Of a stretch of DNA of 64,000 nt, positions 45,585 through 57,775 are shown piece by piece. A program made the translations under genes and the position numbers. Every line of letters starts with the position of its first letter. The first letter of the stretch is position 1. Under the pieces are notes generated by a model, which worked only from the letters and a program-made list of their open reading frames with translations, did not search any database and was not told the DNA's origin. Origin of the DNA: Artemisia argyi (lineage: Eukaryota; Streptophyta; Magnoliopsida; Asterales; Asteraceae); the NCBI GenBank assembly GCA_030686995.1, contig CM060696.1, positions 7,298,487 through 7,362,486 on the forward strand, given 5' to 3'.

Positions 45585-45930
45585 TGGCAGTTTCAGTCCC
45601 CCAACTTTCATAATATTACAAAATTAGTCCCTGGAGTTTCAGATTTTGGCAGATTTGGTCCCTGGTGGGATATTTTTGAAAGAAAAATCATTTTTGGACC
45701 TTGGGAAATCAAAAGTTATCAAAATTGGTCCTTGGTGCGAAGTTTGGAAAAATTACAGTTTTGGTCCCGAAACTTTGCAAATTGACACATTTGGTCCCCG
45801 GGAATTTTAAAAGTGGAATTTGGCCCCTGTGTTTTTGGTACTTGGCAAGAATAGTCCTTATTATGAGATTGGTAACTTGGCAGGATCAGTCCCTCAGTTT
45901 TTGGTAAATTACAAAAATGGTCCTTGTGGT
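45585..45930 (+). repeat. degenerate GTCCCTGG-type periodic repeat in the LTR
   Basis: About eleven variants of TTGGTCCCTGG (for example near 45626, 45656, 45723, 45761, 45791 and 45918) recur every 30-40 bp, separated by A/T-rich spacers such as TTTGCAAATT. Confidence 0.75.
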
Positions 45931-46381
45931 GTTTTGCAAATTAACCAAACAGACCCTTTTAATTATTTAACCCAAACCAAATTACCAAACCTGAAAACAG
46001 CCCACCCAATCCACAAATAAACCCCAAGCCCACTTAAAACCCAAGCCCAATTCCAAAAAAATATAAAAAGCCACAAACCGTTTTATTTAACCCCCAACTT
46101 TGACCCCCCATTGACCATCTCCTACACCTAAGCCCCCACTAGCCTGCTAATACCACTGCAAACACTCCACCTCCACCCCTTCCAATCATCACCCCTACAA
46201 CCTTATCCCTCCAAACATATAAAACCAAAACCTTACACCCCTGCTCCAAGTTATCAGAGAGACAGAGACCCAAATGGTCAAATTGAGTTTCCCGCCAAAA
46301 TCCAATAAACGGCCAAGATTAATTCCAAGCTATCCAATGGACAGAAAGCAAGTGGGAATAAGAGAGAAGTCATTCAGGGAC

Positions 46382-46388
46382 TATAAAA
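46382..46388 (+). promoter_or_regulatory. TATA box of the plus-strand Athila LTR
   Basis: ACTATAAAAG; the homologous minus-strand LTR has TATAAAA at the equivalent place (51255-51261). Confidence 0.6.
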
Positions 46389-48265
46389 GTCAAGAAAACA
46401 GGAAGAAGAAGAGTTAGTAGTTAGTAGTAGTTAATTTCAGTTTAGCTTATTGTCGAATTGATGTAATTCTAAATTTTAGTTGTAATTTTTAGTGTAAAAT
46501 GGGTGTAACTTACATTTCAGTGTAATCTCATCTTATTTTAATCATCAATTTCAGTTTCTAAGATTAAATTCAGTTTGTGCCATTTTTATGTAAAAAATTT
46601 CATCTCAGTTTAGTTGTGAGATAAGTGCTATTTCCTGATCCAATAAGCTCACTTAGGTCTACTTATTAACATTTAAAAGATTTCCAAAGTTTGGGTTCAG
46701 CTTAGTCAAGAAAAACAAAATTATTCAAAAATAACAAATAAATAGTTAGTAAATAAAAAATCAAAAAGAAGAGAGGAAGGAGCTTGGAGCAAGGATGATA
46801 ATGGAAGGATTTGGTTTAGAAGCTTGTTAGGAAGCTGTAGGTTGGTTAATTGGATCTTGGTTCTCTGTTTCTAAGCCTGGCTCAATTGTAAGCATTTTTA
46901 TCTCATTTTGGAATTTCACTGTAGCAGTGCTTGATAAGTACTTATTTGTGGTGTTCTCTGCTCATTTAGTGTACTTAGATAATATTATTGCTTAAAATCA
47001 TTTGGTAGTTCATTAAAAATCTTTGTGCTCAATTTTAGTCATAACTGCCTATTATTAGTATAAATTGTTAGATTGATCATTGTGGGCCCCACTCTTGGTC
47101 ATTTAAGCTTATTTTCCATTCTAGTCAACATAAGTCAACTGTTAGCTTTTTGCTTTCCATTTTAGCTTATTTTTAAGTTCCAGAAAGATTGTTTTCACAA
47201 AAGTTACTTGTTTTTAGTGGTAAAATAGTTTTCTAAAATAAAAATCAAGAAAAAACAATTTAATATTAAGTGATAGTTTCTATTTAATGTAATTTAATTT
47301 TCATTTTCATTTTTATATTTTTGTTAAGAACTTAGCTATTTTATATTTTTCTTAAATTCCTTTTATATTAAAGTATTTATAGTAAATTTTTCAGATTTTT
47401 ATTTTATCATTTAGTATTTATTAGAATTAATCTTAGTTTAATTAATAATTAATTAATATGTAAGTTTTAAATAGCATAATTAATTTTTATAAAGTAAGAC
47501 CTAGTTTTTATATTTTTCCTAGCTTTTATATAATGTAAAATAATTTTAGAAATTTTCTTATAATTTTTACTGTTCATTTTCTATTTTTTCTTAATTTAAA
47601 ATAGTTTAATTAGGTAATTAATAATTATTTAGTAATTAGTTAATAGAAAAATCATAAAAAGACAAAAATACATATTTTTAATTTTAAAAGTTGTTTTTGG
47701 TTATTTTATAATTTTAGGAATTTTATTTTCACCTTTTTAGTATTTAATTAATATTATATTGTATTAAGTATTTTAAATATTAGTAATTAGTAATAATTAG
47801 TAATTAATTAATATTGAATAATTAATTAGTGTGAAAATTAATTTTCATTTTCTAAAAATTTTCTTTTATCTTTTAGTTTGTAAAAAAGTCATTTTCACCC
47901 CCTGGGTGTTTTCAGATTTCCGTTTTCACTTTTTATTTTGTACGTTTACGTTTTATTTAAACGTGAACGTACGCGTTTTAAGTTTTAAATGATTATGGGT
48001 TTTCTAGTCTTACGTACTTGTTAATATAACTTACTTAAGCTATTTTCTATTAGATTTCAGTAGTGTAAACAATCACAACTCCCTTATACCCATTTCCGTC
48101 CAAATTCACCCGATCACAAACCCGTTTTGATACCATCCACACCTCGTCGGGACATAACGACCCGGGGAAACTACTATATTCCGCGGAGCATTGACTCTAG
48201 GCAGTTTGACCTTGTTGATCATTACCTGGTCAGTTTAGGTTGACCGTTTGGAGCCAATCAAATTT

Positions 48266-48278
48266 TGGCGCCGCTGCC
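48266..48278 (+). promoter_or_regulatory. primer-binding site of the plus-strand Athila element
   Basis: TGGCGCCGCTGCC five bases after the LTR, the typical Athila primer site. It is cut off after this point; the expected GGGGA does not follow. Confidence 0.8.
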
Positions 48279-48284
48279 AAATTT

Positions 48285-51200
48285 TGATTGGTCCCAAAGC
48301 AGTCAGATATTATTGACCAAGGTCAACAAGTCAAAGACAGCCTCGTTCCAATACTCCGGTGATAGTATAATGTTTTCCTGGGTCGTTAAAGTCCCAGCGA
48401 GATTGAAATGGTGTCGTTTGAAATCGTTTATGAGTGAGTGGCACTGAGGACAGTAGCCCAGATGATATGGAATTGATTTTGCTACTGTTATTTTGGTATT
48501 TGTACACAGATATAATATTCACAAAAATCAGATACTCAGATATATGCACAAATTCACAATTAAGTTCATGTAATCGGACTGGAAAAGTGGGATTTGGTGA
48601 ATTACAAACTACAGGGGGTGCTTTTGACACTTTTTGAAACTTAAAATTAATTTAAAATTGAAAATGAAAATGAAATTATGAAATTATGAAATTATGAAAA
48701 TGATTAAAATATTATTTAAATATTATTTAATTAATAAAACTATTTAAAATCTAAATTAAAACCTAATTTAAATTCACTAATAATTATAAGTATTACAAAT
48801 TAACCTAAAAATTTGCAAAAATAATTTCTAAACTTAAATTAGAACTTGAAGAAAGTATAAAAAATAAAAATAAATATTTTTGTCTTTTTGTGGGTTTTTT
48901 ACTAATTAAAAACTATTTAACTTAATTAAACTAATTAAACTAATTTTAATTAATAATAATACTAAATTAACTTAGAAAATTATAAGAAAATTTATAAAAT
49001 TTCTTAACCATCACTGGAATCCTACAAAATTATAAAAACTCTAAAAATTATGTTTAAGATTAATCCACTAATTATTTACCTTTTAATTACTTTAAATCTA
49101 ATTTAAATAATTAAAATAAGAAAAATGGAAAATGAACAGTAGAAATTCAAAATATATTTTCTAAAACTCTATTATACTATATTAGATCTATAAAAAATAA
49201 AAAACTAGGTTATGCTTTATAAAAACTAAATATGCTATTTAATACTTAATATTGATTAATAATTAAGAAAAACTAAAATTAAATCTAATAAATACTAAAT
49301 GACAAAATAAAAATCTGAAAAAATTACTAAAAATACTTTACTATATAAGGTAATTAATAAAAATATAAAAATACTAATTACTCAATAAAAATCTAAAAAT
49401 GAAAATTAAAAGATAAATTGAATTAAATAGAAACTATCACTTAATTTAAATTTGGATTTTCTTGGTTTTTCTTTTACAAGCCTACTTAACTACTGAAAAT
49501 AGAAAACTTTTATGAAAACACTTTTGAAATTAGCTTATAAATAAGCAGTAGCACCCCCTAAACTTAATCAGTTTGACTTTGGTTGACTGTGTGGACAAAT
49601 AAGCTCAAATGACTGATGGTGGGGTCCACAAGGGTTAAAACTGGTTCACATAAGCTACACAAACTTAATTAAGCTGAAAACATCTAGCAACAACCACTGA
49701 TTAAGCTAAAAATATGAAATAAGCACTTTGGAAAACTGAAACTCAACACAGAATGGGACAAACTTGAGGCCTTATTCCAGGTGGGGTCCACTTGATCCTA
49801 GGTCAAACTTTTGGTCAAGGGTTGTTCCCTGATAGGAGGGGGGTTGGGAAAACCAAGTTTGAAACACTATGGCCCACTGAGTTGGCCACAAACCACCACC
49901 AAAGTGATGGTGGTGGGATGGTTAACTGGTGCACAGGGCAACTTGCAGCCCTACAAGTAGCTTTGTGACAAGCTAGGGTTCTCCACAAAAATCTTAAAAA
50001 TATAAGCTCAATGGGATACTGGAGCTGAGGTGGTGGTGTGTAATTACAACAAGTTTCAGCTTCTCAATCCAAACACATAAATCACAAATAATCTTGTAAC
50101 TTTTGCAAAAATCTGAGATAAGGCAATTTGACTTTTTGAGAAAAACTTGAGCTTTTGACTTATTTGGATTTCTAATCACTCTTACTGATTAAAGACTAGG
50201 TTATAAGCTATAATTAAGCTAAATTATTCTATATTAACAACTCATGTAGCTAATGAGATGGATTTAGACACCCAAAACCTTCACAGTTAACTGTGAAGGG
50301 TAAATTTGTGAGATTTTGACTTTTTTGTGAAACAAAGCTTGATTTTATAGTCTAAACTACCCAATGAAACCTAAGGTAAGCTGTTTGAGCAATGGTTCCC
50401 TTCTGAGATCAACAACAACACAACCAATCAGGCTAATCCAAACACCCCTAATGTTGGACTGTTTTGGGTTTTTCAAATCAATTGGTTGCTAGGATGTGTA
50501 AGCTTGATTCCAGACCACTAATTATGACTAGATGACTTTGTTTAAGCACTTAGGAACAGTACACAATGGCAAATACACAGGCTTTAATACTTGCTTAGTT
50601 TAGACAGTTAAACCTAAGAATATAAGTAACTATGTATTTTAACAGACAAGTTATGGAAATTAAACTTAAAATCACTTAACTAACAATTAAAGAACAAGAG
50701 CAAACACAGAAATGCAATAAACAAGCAGTCAATAAGAACTAAAGATTTTGAGGGAAAATTTAAAATAGCAAAAGCTTACAAGGATACCCTCAGCATGAAC
50801 AGAGGGTTTTCCTATGATGCCTATCTTTAGATAGGCCAACTCCAACTCAAATCTTGCTCCTCAATGATCCTTGGTACCTGAAATCAAGTTGGAAACAGAA
50901 TAGTTGACCAAAGTTGACTTTTTTGTGTTTTTGAAATTTTCTACTAACACTGGATTTTAGAGTCTCTAAAAAGCTTTAATAAGCTTATTGGAACTTAAGT
51001 GAAACTATTTCAGTCCATGGTTACTGCTTCTAATCACAACTCAGCTCATTTAGAAATGCTTGAATAGAGAAAATTGGAATTACACAAAACAGAAATGGAA
51101 CTTTGATTTTATTACTTAAAAAGATTAAGAGTACATTGGGATAACTGCTACAATGCTTAAACTTGAAAATTACAATAAGATAAGAACTTGATTTAAAAAT

Positions 51201-52341
51201 CGACACTAGAATTTAACTAAAAGACTACACCATCTAATCCTTGCTTCCTTTGCCTTTTATAGCCCCTGATTAGGGTTTCTTGAACCTCTCTGAGCATTTC
51301 CCACCAATTATCTCAGCCATTGGATCACTGCAAGCCCTTTGATTTGATGCCACGTATTTGGCGGGAAACTTTTATCTTTGCAATTGGCTCTGGATATCAG
51401 ACAAGGGGGGGGGGGGTGGCAGCATTTATTGTGATGTGAGGGTAGGTGCAAGGAGGTGGAAAGGTTATGATGACTCTGCAAGTGGTGGGTGGTGGAGTAA
51501 TACCAGGGGTGGTGTGGTGGTTTTGTGGTTTGGCTGTGGGAGAGGGAAAAGGGGAGTTGACCGGTATTTGACCGAGGGTCAAATATTTGACCGGGGTTGT
51601 GGTGGGCTGGTATGCATTGGGCTCAAAATAGGAAGGGGTGGGCTTTTAGGATTGGATTGGGTTTAGGGAATTGGGGTAATATTATTAATATAGGATCCGG
51701 TTTGGTTTTGGTTTACACAAGGACCTTTTTTGCAATTTAACGAAAGTTGAGGGGTGGGACTTGGCAAGTTTCCAAATTGTTTCCAAGGGTATATTTTGCC
51801 AATCCATGAATAGTATAAGGTCCTTTGTTGAATTTTCCAATTTATTTTCACCAGGGACTAAAATCGTCAAACTTTCAACTTCAGGGACCATTTGTGTAAA
51901 TTTTCACCAAACTTTCCACCAAGGACCAATCCTGTCATAAAAGGTTAGTGCAAGGACAAAATTTATTTTTCTCAAAGTTTTTCATATCCCAAGGACCATT
52001 TTTGACAATTTTCAAAGTTCAGGGACTAAACTTGACATTTTGTGAAACTTTTCACCAAAGGATTAAATGTGTAACTTTTTGATTTAAAAGGACCTTTGGT
52101 GACTTTTTCAAGTTTTTAGAACAACTAGGGACTAGATTTGACAATTTTTGAAAGTTGGGGGACTGAAACTGCCAATTATGCAAACTTTGTGCGTTTTTTA
52201 TCTGTTTTTGATACTTTTGCATTTGAAACATGTAAAACACTTTCCTGGGATATTTTCACTATTTTGATTCAATATTGAGTGTTTTTAGATGTTTTGGCAG
52301 CTCAGAAATGGTAAAAATGATGAGTATTTACACACTCATCA
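48285..52341 (-). mobile_element. Athila-type LTR, minus orientation (3' LTR)
   Basis: On the minus strand it starts TGATGAGTGTG after a polypurine tract (52343-52353) and ends GGGACCAATCA. The first 95 bp on the plus map match 59587-59679, the interrupted 5' LTR, with two substitutions, so both belong to one minus-strand element. It carries a G-run at 51404-51415 and the same GTCCC periodic repeat (51725-52160). Confidence 0.85.
51255..51261 (-). promoter_or_regulatory. TATA box of the minus-strand Athila LTR
   Basis: The minus strand reads GGCTATAAAAGGC; homologous to the site at 46382. Confidence 0.55.
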
Positions 52342-52342
52342 A

Positions 52343-52353
52343 TCCCCCACACT
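52343..52353 (-). promoter_or_regulatory. Athila polypurine tract
   Basis: The minus strand reads AGTGTGGGGGA, the classic Athila/Tat polypurine tract, directly before the LTR. Confidence 0.88.
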
Positions 52354-53217
52354 AAAACATTGCTAGTCCCTAGCAATCTTTTGAGAAAAACTTGATGGAT
52401 TTGAGAATCTCTTTACCAAAAGCCATCACTTCTGGAGTAGCCAGGTGTAAGAACTGTGGCACACCTGATAACCGTGTGATTTTGAGCAAACCACCAGCTG
52501 TCAACGGATTTGATTAGTCTTTACCAAAAGCCGTTTGCTTCTAGACTAGCCAGCATCTTGATGGACTAAGTCAACATCTTGGTGAGCCGATTACCAATTA
52601 TGGATTTTCCACGGCCTTTACCACAAGCTATAATCTTGTGGGCTAGCCAACTCATTTGTTTTTGGGGAGTTGAGGAACCATACAATTTTTGGCAAATTGC
52701 AAGCCATTAACGGGTTTGAGATGTCTTTACCAAGAGCCGTTTGCTCCTGGACTAGCCAATCCATTTGTCATTTAGACTTTGGCGGACTGATTACCACAAA
52801 AATTTTGAAATAAAGTGAAAAAATTTTGAAAAATTTAGGCCTAAAAATGGGGGTACTTAGAAAGTTTTGTGATAAAATTCGTAAGAATTCCCCCCCCCCC
52901 CCCCCCACACTAGAATTGAATATTGTCCTCAATATTCAAAGTCCCGGCTATTATGCCGAATCTCTGAACGGAAAAAGCTAATATTCGAATCTAACTGTGG
53001 AAATATCGATTTTATTTTTCACTTTATTTATCTGTACATACAATCTTTTTTTTTGAATGAGACTTATATACATATTTACTTTTCAAATGGTGGGGGACGG
53101 CCACTCCCCCACACTAGGGTGGTAGAAAGTAGAAAAGAAGTCAGAAATACGGGTGAAAACCGATATATGTTGCTAATTTTTGTTCACCGAGTCACTAGCT
53201 TGACTCGATCTCCGAAT
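52354..53217 (-). mobile_element. Athila 3' non-coding region with ~100-bp repeats
   Basis: No env-like ORF is visible. Four diverged units with CTTTACCAAAAGCC...ACTAGCCA lie near 52410, 52520, 52617 and 52731. A run of 17 C (52890-52906) precedes the end of pol. Confidence 0.7.
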
Positions 53218-54588
53218 TCATTGGTCCATGGGGAAAGTTTGGAGATCCGGGACAACCATGGGTGGTATGTCCTCTCCAAAATAATGTTTCAATCGATGAT
53301 CATTCACTTTGAAGTTGGGACCTTTGGGTTGAGATAACTCAACAGTCCCGTATGGGTATACTTTAGCAATAGTGAATGGTCCAGTCCAACGGGTTTTTAA
53401 TTTCTCCGAGAAGATCTTTAATCTTGAGTTGAAAAGAAGGACTCTGTCATCGACGTTGAAAACGCGGTTCTTAATCTTAGAGTCGTGAATCTTCTTTGTC
53501 TTTTCTTTGTAGATCAAAGAGTTCTCGTAGGCTTGATCACGAAGTTCGTTTAATTCATTGAGTTGAACCTTACGGTGATCACCCGCTTTATGAAGGTCGT
53601 AGTTAGCATGTTTCAAGGCCTAGTAGGCTTTGTGCTCGAGCTCGATCGGTAAATGACACGCCTTCCCGTATACAAGCTTGTATGGAGTACACCCGATAGG
53701 TGTTTTGTAAGCTATACGGAAGGCCCAGAGTGCATCATCTAGTTTATCTGACCAGGAAGCTCGGTTTTCACCTACTGTCCTCTCAAGAATCCGTTTTATA
53801 CCACGGTTGGAAACCTCCACCTGCCCACTTGTTTGGGGGTGATACGCGGTAGAAAGACGATGAGTAACACCGTACTTAAGCATGACTTTTGCAAATTGAT
53901 CATTGCAGAAGTGAGTACCGCGATCACTAATGATGGCACGTGGAGTTCCAAAACGAGAAAAGGGGGATTTCAAGAATTTCACAACAACTCGGGCATCGTT
54001 AGTGGGTAAGGCCTTAGCCTCAACCCATTTTGACAAATAGTCAACAGCCACGAGAATATACTTGTTTCCACGAGAAGATGGGAATGGCCCCATAAAATCA
54101 ATGCCCCAGACGTCAAAGATTTCACAAACTTGAATAGCATTTTGTGGCATTTTGTTCTTTTGTGAAATATTCCCGTGACGCTGACAAGCATCACAGGCTT
54201 TGACTAACTCGTGGGCATCCTTATAGATCGTGGGCCAATAGAAACCGGAATCAAACACCATTTTGGCAGTGTAGTTAGGACTATGGTGGCCCCCAGTGGG
54301 TCCAGCATGGCAAGCCTTGAGAATATCAGCGGCTTCCTGTCCGTATACACATCGCCTGATGACTTGATCGGCACAGATTTTGAAGAGGAAAGGGTCGTCC
54401 CAGAAGTAATGTTTGACGTCTTTAAAAAATTTGTTTTTCTGTTGGGACTTCATTCCCTTCACGATGAAGTTACCCGCATGGTAATTTGCAAAGTCGGCAA
54501 ACCATGGGGTAGTAGAGTCACCACGAAAAGTAACCTCACTGAGTGTCTCGAGAGGGAATGATTCATTTATTTCTTGTTTCTCGGACAC
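53218..54588 (-). pseudogene. Athila integrase, with one internal stop
   Basis: The minus strand encodes the zinc-binding region ([28 protein letters not shown]), the DDE core ([38 protein letters not shown]) and the C-terminal domain down to 53218. A TAG at 53617-53619 interrupts the frame where related elements usually have Trp. The catalytic Asp residues remain. Confidence 0.9.
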
Positions 54589-54609
54589 ATCTTGATGTGG
54601 GTTTTCTAA

Positions 54610-55677
54610 TCATGAGAGATGATCAGCAGCAAGGTTCTCGGCTCCTTTTTTATCACGGATAATGATATCAAATTCTTGGAGGAGGAGAACCCAACGGAGA
54701 AGTCTCGGCTTTGCATCTTGCTTTGCAAATAGGTACTTCAAAGCCGAGTGATCCATGTACACTATGCATTTGGTCAAGATTAAGTATGACCGGAATTTCT
54801 CAAAGGCATACACCACAGCTAGGAGTTCTTTTTCAGTGGTGGTGTAATGACTCTGAGCCTCGGTCATAGTTTTGCTTGCGTAGTGTATAGGCTGAAAGTA
54901 TTTTGCTTTTCGTTGCCCCAAGACCGCACCTATGGCAAAATCACTAGCATCGCACATAAGCTCAAAAGGTAGGTCCCAATCGGGGGCAACAAGAATCGGT
55001 GCCTCGGTAAGCTTTTTCTTTAATGTTTCAAAAGCTTTGATGCACTCAGGAGAGAAGATGAAAGGAGCATCCTTCTCGAGGAGATGGGTCATAGGCCGGG
55101 CAATCTTAGAAAAATCTTGGATAAACCTACGGTAGAAGCCGGCATGACCCAAAAAGCTCCTAACACCTTTTACGGTGGTGGGATGAGGTAATTTAGCAAT
55201 GACATCGATTTTGGCTTTGTCAACCTCAATCCCGTTCTTTGAGATTTTATGGCCGAGGACTATGCCCTCTTTAACCATAAAGTGACTTTTCTCCCAGTTG
55301 AGACTTAAATTCGTTTCTTTGCAATGTTTAAGCATCTGTTCCAAATGGGAGAGACAGGTCTGGAATGAATCCCCGATGACTGAAAAGTCATCCATGAATA
55401 CCTCCATGGTTTTCCCGATCATGTCGGAAAAGATAGACATCATGCACCTCTGGAACGTGCCTGGAGCATTACATAAGCCGAAAGGCATACGTCTGTAAGC
55501 AAAAGTTCCGTAGGGGCATGTGAAGGTAGTCTTCTCTTGATCCTGGGGATCAATGGGGATTTGGATGTAACCCGAAAAACCATCGAGGAAGCAGTAGTAT
55601 TCATTCCCCGCATGTCTTTCAAGCATCTGGTCCATAAAAGGAAGAGGAAAATGGTCTTTACGGGTGGCTTCATTCAA
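54610..55677 (-). pseudogene. Athila reverse transcriptase and RNase H
   Basis: Open between two in-frame stops: RT palm with [16 protein letters not shown] and the catalytic [10 protein letters not shown], then the RNase H core ([35 protein letters not shown]). The frame is the same as in the flanking segments; a TGA after AADHLS (about 54607) separates it from integrase and another TGA separates it from the RT start. Confidence 0.92.
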
Positions 55678-57580
55678 CTTTCGATAGTCAATACATACTC
55701 GTCAACCCGTGACCAAACGAGTTGGAATCAACTCGTTATCCTCGTTGGTGACAACGGTAATGCCACCCTTTTTAGGAACGCAATGAATTGGGCTAACCCA
55801 AGGACTGTCAGATATAGGGTAAATCAATCCCGCATCAAGAAGTTTTAGAACCTCTTGTTTGATAACTTCGTGGATTTTTGGGTTTACCTTTCTCTGTTGT
55901 TGCACTGCTGGCTTAAAGTCATCCTCCATTAAGATTTTATGAGTACAAAAGTTCGGGCTTATGCCCTTAATGTCGGAGAGTTTCCAAGCGATTGCTTGTT
56001 TATGTGACTTTAGAACCTTTAGGAGTGCTGCCTTTTCCTCATCTTTTAAGTCTTTAGCAATAATGACGGGCAATTTATCATCACCCTCCAGAAATGTATA
56101 TTCTAGATGAGGAGGCAAGTCCTTGAGCTCAACCTCGGGAAAGTCTTCAGTTATTTCAACATTTTTGACTTCCGCTTTATGAAGTAATTTTGGAATCGGA
56201 GAGGGTGAAGGATCGTCATTTAACAATCTTTCAAGGAGAAGAATGTCCCCCTCCGGGTCAAGATAGTTTTCATCAACCCCATCGGGGATTGAGCTATCCT
56301 GAGCAAGAAAAGCCTCAAGCTCTTCCAGAAGAAAGTCACCTCCCTCAAACGGAGTGAGGGAGGGGGAAGAGTCAGAAATGATAGGATCAGTCGAAAGAGT
56401 GGTACTGCCACTTGCTGAGAAACCAAAGACTTCTTGAGAAGACTCCTCAGACGCAACATCAATGATGTCAATTCGGTTAACCGTTTCTGCGTCATAATTG
56501 GAGGAGTATCTTGAAGTCTGATCAAGATTGAATGTGATGGCTTCACCATCAACACTTAGAGTGATTTCTTCTTCGAATACATCGATTAAAGCACGACCCG
56601 TTCTTAAGAATCCCCTCCCGAGAATGAGAGGGACTCGTGGGTGAGCATCGAAATCAACAATCACGAAATCTGCCGGAAAATGGAACTTTCCTACTTTCAC
56701 GAAGATATCTTCGGCAATGCCGAGAGGACGAGATATGGTACGGTCTGCAAGCTCGAGAGTCATGCAGGTTGGAGTGAGAGCAGGAAGTGAGAGTCTTTTC
56801 CAGACTGTGTAAGGCATCAGGTTAATGTTTGCGCCAAGATCGGCCAAGGCAAAGCATTCAACCATCCCAGGGAAAACACAAGGAATGAGAAATTTCACGG
56901 GATCTCCAAGCTTTTCGGGAAGCTTTGTCAAGAGCACTGCTGAGCAATGCTCGTTAAGAGGAGTTTTTGCCATCTCACAAAGTTTTTCTTTGTTGCTTAT
57001 CAGATTTTTGTTTGTCGAAGCAAACTTAGGCATGAGAAGAAGAGCATCCGCGAAGCTAATATCAAAGTGTAATTCTTGGAAAATTTGATAAAATTTTTCC
57101 ATCTGATGATTAGCTCTTTCGCGGTTCTTTTGATCATTCATACGTGAAGGATATGGAATTGACGGCTTAGGATCATTCTTTGGGATTTCATCAGAACTCA
57201 CAGGGGGATCAAATACAACTTTCGACATATGAGTCGGGACCGGGACAACTTGAGGGTGGACGTTGTTGATACCTCTGTTATTAGTAGGAAGTACCTTGTC
57301 CGTAGTAACCTCAGGCTCATGTTCCGCTACCTTAGGAGGAGAAGAAGAGGTAGAAGGAATCGAGGGTCCATTGTATGATACCCCACTTTGGGTGGTGATC
57401 GCTTTGACATCGCCCCTCGGGTTAGCGATCGTGTTGCTCGGTAGTGTACCCGGGCCCGAGGGTCGATCATTTAAAGACTTCTGAAGCTCAGAGATCTTGC
57501 TGATCAATAACCGATTCATTTCCTCTTGTGCTTTCATGAATTGTTTTAGCACTTCTTCGGAGGAAAGACGAGGGTGCAAC
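55678..57580 (-). pseudogene. Athila gag tail, protease and RT N-terminus
   Basis: Contains a Pro/Ser-rich gag-pol linker, a protease of the Athila/Tat type (ALADLGANINLMP, with DLG in place of DSG, then LILGRGFL), and the start of RT (LDAGLIYPISDSPWVSPI). A TGA (about 55699) interrupts the frame just before the RT CIDYR motif, at a position that is usually Trp. Right of about 57580 the frame differs from that of the Asn/Gln-rich gag tail, so a frameshift lies there. Confidence 0.87.
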
Positions 57581-57775
57581 AACGTTTTGATTTTGAACAG
57601 GAGGATTTTGAACACGGTTATTTTGAAAATTCCCTTGATTTTGATTGTTGTTACCCTGAAAAGTGTTTCTCTGATTGAAATTACCCTGATTGTAATTTCC
57701 TTGATTCTGGTTTCTTTGAAAATTTCCTTGAAAACCTTGATTTTGATTGCCATTTTGAAAATTGTTTTGATTAAA

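Larger units (their letters stand above)
45418..48260 (+). mobile_element. Athila-type LTR, plus orientation (5' LTR)
   Basis: Starts TGATGAGTG, ends GAGCCAATCA and is followed by a TGGCGCCGCTGCC primer site, so it is a 5' LTR. Its sequence is clearly homologous to the reverse complement of 48285-52341, but diverged and shorter. The element's internal region does not follow; the sequence breaks at the primer site. Confidence 0.85.

Noticed and set aside
51397..51666. Gly/Trp-rich ORF in the minus-strand Athila LTR
   Set aside because: G-rich LTR sequence with no family resemblance.
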